Assembly (NCBI GenBank): GCA_016845285.1
Contig: JAERSX010000103.1
Span: forward strand, 1 to 6,501
Reading direction: 5' to 3'
Length of the DNA stretch: 6,501 nt
Source of the DNA: Deltaproteobacteria bacterium
GTDB taxonomy: Bacteria; Myxococcota_A; UBA796; UBA2385
Positions 4,914 to 6,501 of the stretch are shown here, piece after piece. Made by a program: the position numbers and the translations under genes. The first letter of the stretch is position 1, and the number at the start of each line of letters is the position of its first letter. A model generated the notes under the pieces. It was not told the origin of the DNA. It did not search any database and worked only from the letters and a program-made list of their open reading frames with translations.

Positions 4914-6398
4914 ATGACGGCCAGCTCCCCCCATCTTCCCGTCGTCCAGCCAGAGCGCCTCAACACCGACGTGGTGCGGTGGTGGGTGCAGCGCCGTGGC
5001 CCTCGCGTGGACCTCCTCCTCGGCGAGTGCGTGAACCACGCGACCGCCGCCCAGGCACTCGCCGACGACACCGAAGCAGGCGAAGAGCTGGAGCAGATCC
5101 AGGTTGCCTTCGCAGAGCTGCGCCAGACCCTGCGGAGCACGCGGAGCCCTGGGCCCCACGACCCACGGCGCATTCGCCACCAGATGCGGAACATCTTGCA
5201 GCGGGTGACCCTCCACGCCCATCTCGCCGAGGCGGTCGCCTCCGACAACCGCCACGAGCTGCTCATCGATCGGCTCCGTCGACTCTGCACCACCGCAGCC
5301 GCGTTGATCCCCCACGCCGATGCGCTGCACGAGGCTGCCCAGCGACGGGAGGAAGAGGGCCGTCGACGTGGCCAGGCACGCATCGAGGGCCCCACGGGCA
5401 GCATCCTGCTCCTCGAACAGGGAGCGGTCCCGCTCGACCTGCTGCACCGCATGCTGGAGCACGCCGGCCACGTGGTGCACGAGGCCCCGCTCACCGAGGA
5501 TTCATCGGCCTACGATGTCCTCATCGCCGACGTGAGCGACGGCATCTCGAGCGCCCTGCGCGAGCGCCTCCAGGGCACGCGCCAGGCCGCGCTGGCGGTG
5601 GTGGGAAACGCCTCCGAAGAGCGGGTGGCCGCCTGCCTCCAGGCCGGCTTCTCCGACGTGGTGGGCAAGCCCTTCACCGCCCAAGATCTCCGCACGCGCA
5701 TCGAGCTGCTGCTCATGCGTCGCAAGACCCACGATCTGCGAAACGCCCTGCAAGAGTCTGCTGCCCGGGCCGACGAGCTGCAGACCCTGGCCCTGCCCGG
5801 CGACATGGCCAGCGAGCTGCAAGAGCTGGGCAGCGTGGCCCCCCGGGAGCTCGGCCACGCCACGCTCCTGGCCGCGACCCTCCCCGACTTCGACCTCTGG
5901 GCCGCCGATCGCCCCACAGAGCTGGCGCTGTCCGTCTACGAACGTGTCCACGACCACATGGGCCGGGCAGCCGTCGAGGCGGGTCTGTCGGTGCTGCCCA
6001 CGGCGTCGACCGATGTGCTGGTCCTGGGCGGCCTCGTGAACGACCCCCTGGAGGCGGTGGCCCGCGCTGCCGAGACCGGCCTCCGCTGGCTCGACATCGT
6101 GCGCAGAGAGGCCCCCTGGCTGCCCCTGGCGGTGTGCCTGCACCAGGGTCCCGTCACCCTGGCGCCCATCGGTCGACCAGCCGTTCGCTGTGTGGCCTGG
6201 GGCCCTGGCCTCGCCACGCTCCGGGGACTCCGACGTGCGGCCCGCCCGGGCCTCTTCCTGGCCACCCAGGCGGCAGCGAGGCACTGCCCCCCCACCATGC
6301 AACAGGCCCCATTCGGACGGGTCAGCGTGGACGACCTCCACACCACCATGGTGGTGAACCTCACGCGGGGTCAGGCCGTGGTGCGCCCCGCAGTGTGA
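4914..6398 (+). CDS. Fusion protein: Spo0B-like helical segment, degenerate receiver, degenerate class III cyclase domain
   Basis: 494 residues with no signal peptide or membrane segment, so probably cytoplasmic. Residues 1-155 are mostly helical; HQMRNILQ (89-96) matches the H-x3-N-x-L-Q box of Spo0B-type dimerisation/phosphotransfer helices. Residues about 162-270 resemble a receiver: ILLLEQGAVPLDLLHRMLEHAGH, Asp206 in the DVLIADV strand, and Lys252 in GKPFTAQDL. The usual acidic pair is only Glu168-Gln169, the Thr/Ser switch position reads VVGNA, and the segment before Asp206 is about ten residues short. Residues 271-291 look coiled-coil. LALPGDMASELQELG (292-306) matches the linker before many class III cyclase domains. 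The cyclase-like part (about 312-475) follows with TLLAATLPDFD, STDVLVLGG, LAVCLHQGPVTLAPIG and a RPGLFLATQAA tail. The first metal Asp is Thr322, and the V-x-G-D-x-V-N region reads VAWGPGLATL, so cyclase activity is doubtful. It is transcribed divergently from the LytS/LytTR operon; a regulatory partnership is inference. Confidence 0.72.
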   Translation: MTASSPHLPVVQPERLNTDVVRWWVQRRGPRVDLLLGECVNHATAAQALADDTEAGEELEQIQVAFAELRQTLRSTRSPGPHDPRRIRHQMRNILQRVTLHAHLAEAVASDNRHELLIDRLRRLCTTAAALIPHADALHEAAQRREEEGRRRGQARIEGPTGSILLLEQGAVPLDLLHRMLEHAGHVVHEAPLTEDSSAYDVLIADVSDGISSALRERLQGTRQAALAVVGNASEERVAACLQAGFSDVVGKPFTAQDLRTRIELLLMRRKTHDLRNALQESAARADELQTLALPGDMASELQELGSVAPRELGHATLLAATLPDFDLWAADRPTELALSVYERVHDHMGRAAVEAGLSVLPTASTDVLVLGGLVNDPLEAVARAAETGLRWLDIVRREAPWLPLAVCLHQGPVTLAPIGRPAVRCVAWGPGLATLRGLRRAARPGLFLATQAAARHCPPTMQQAPFGRVSVDDLHTTMVVNLTRGQAVVRPAV

Positions 6399-6405
6399 CC
6401 CCCCA

Positions 6406-6501
6406 TCAGCCCAGCAAGGCCGTGATGGGCGCGGCCTCGGTGTGGTCGCCGGGGTCGACATCGCCCAACGCCAGCAGGGTGGCGCCCAGGTTCTCCGGCA
6501 G
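6406..6501 (-). CDS. C-terminal end of an unidentified minus-strand protein
   Basis: The last 31 codons of a gene running in from the right edge, ending at TGA (6408-6406). The visible tail is LPENLGATLLALGDVDPGDH followed by TEAAPITALLG. Third positions are almost all G or C, as in the neighbouring genes, which supports real coding. The ENLGATLLAL...DP...PI.ALL pattern reminds me of the C-termini of secreted DUF1501-type (sulfatase-like fold) proteins, but 31 residues are too few to assign a family. It converges on the receiver/cyclase gene with only 7 bp between stop codons, leaving no room for a separate terminator. Confidence 0.55.
   Translation of the reverse strand: MPENLGATLLALGDVDPGDHTEAAPITALLG

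Noticed and set aside
5502..6461. A 319-codon open frame on the minus strand opposite the receiver/cyclase gene
   Set aside because: It is antisense to a frame with recognisable receiver and cyclase motifs, its translation is rich in Gly/His/Gln/Arg with no domain, and it overlaps the tail of the minus-strand gene at the right edge in a different frame.

Overview
This is a GC-rich window (roughly 70% by eye) with dense genes, several GTG starts and strong G/C bias at third codon positions. It carries a eukaryotic-type Ser/Thr kinase fragment, a Gpt2/Sct1-like acyltransferase, an Ate1-like transferase of a type I otherwise associate with Bacteroidota, a LytS/LytTR two-component pair and a receiver/cyclase fusion. 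That mix suits a signalling-rich GC-rich bacterium such as a Myxococcota-type lineage. The taxonomic guess is inference only; no rRNA or tRNA gene is present to test it.

Layout. Positions 1-233 (+) are the C-terminal end of a Ser/Thr protein kinase-like gene cut by the window edge, with an unusually short C-lobe. A 500-residue membrane acyltransferase follows on the same strand (309-1811), then a 363-residue Ate1-like/GNAT-fold protein (1878-2969). These three may be co-transcribed. They meet, tail to tail across a 31-bp gap with a small GC hairpin, a two-gene minus-strand operon. That operon is a LytS/AlgZ-type sensor kinase (3717-4763, possibly starting at 4829) and a LytTR response regulator (3001-3720), joined by an ATGA stop/start overlap. 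About 150 bp of divergent intergenic DNA (4764-4913) contains a 19-bp perfect palindrome at 4835-4853, the best regulatory candidate in the window. On its other side a plus-strand gene (4914-6398) encodes a 494-residue protein. I read it as an N-terminal helical segment with a Spo0B-like H-x3-N-x-L-Q box, a degenerate receiver, and a degenerate class III nucleotide-cyclase domain. The window ends in the last 31 codons of a minus-strand gene converging on it.

How they fit together. The sensor kinase and LytTR regulator form a classical phosphorelay whose output is DNA binding. The divergently transcribed receiver/cyclase fusion lacks several residues expected for catalysis and may be a partner or scaffold for that or another relay; this is inference from position and domain content. 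The acyltransferase points to sn-1 acylation in glycerolipid synthesis and the Ate1-like protein to an aminoacyl-tRNA-dependent or acyl-CoA-dependent transfer; nothing in the sequence ties them to the signalling genes. No mobile element, CRISPR array, RNA gene or gene-free stretch over 300 bp was seen.
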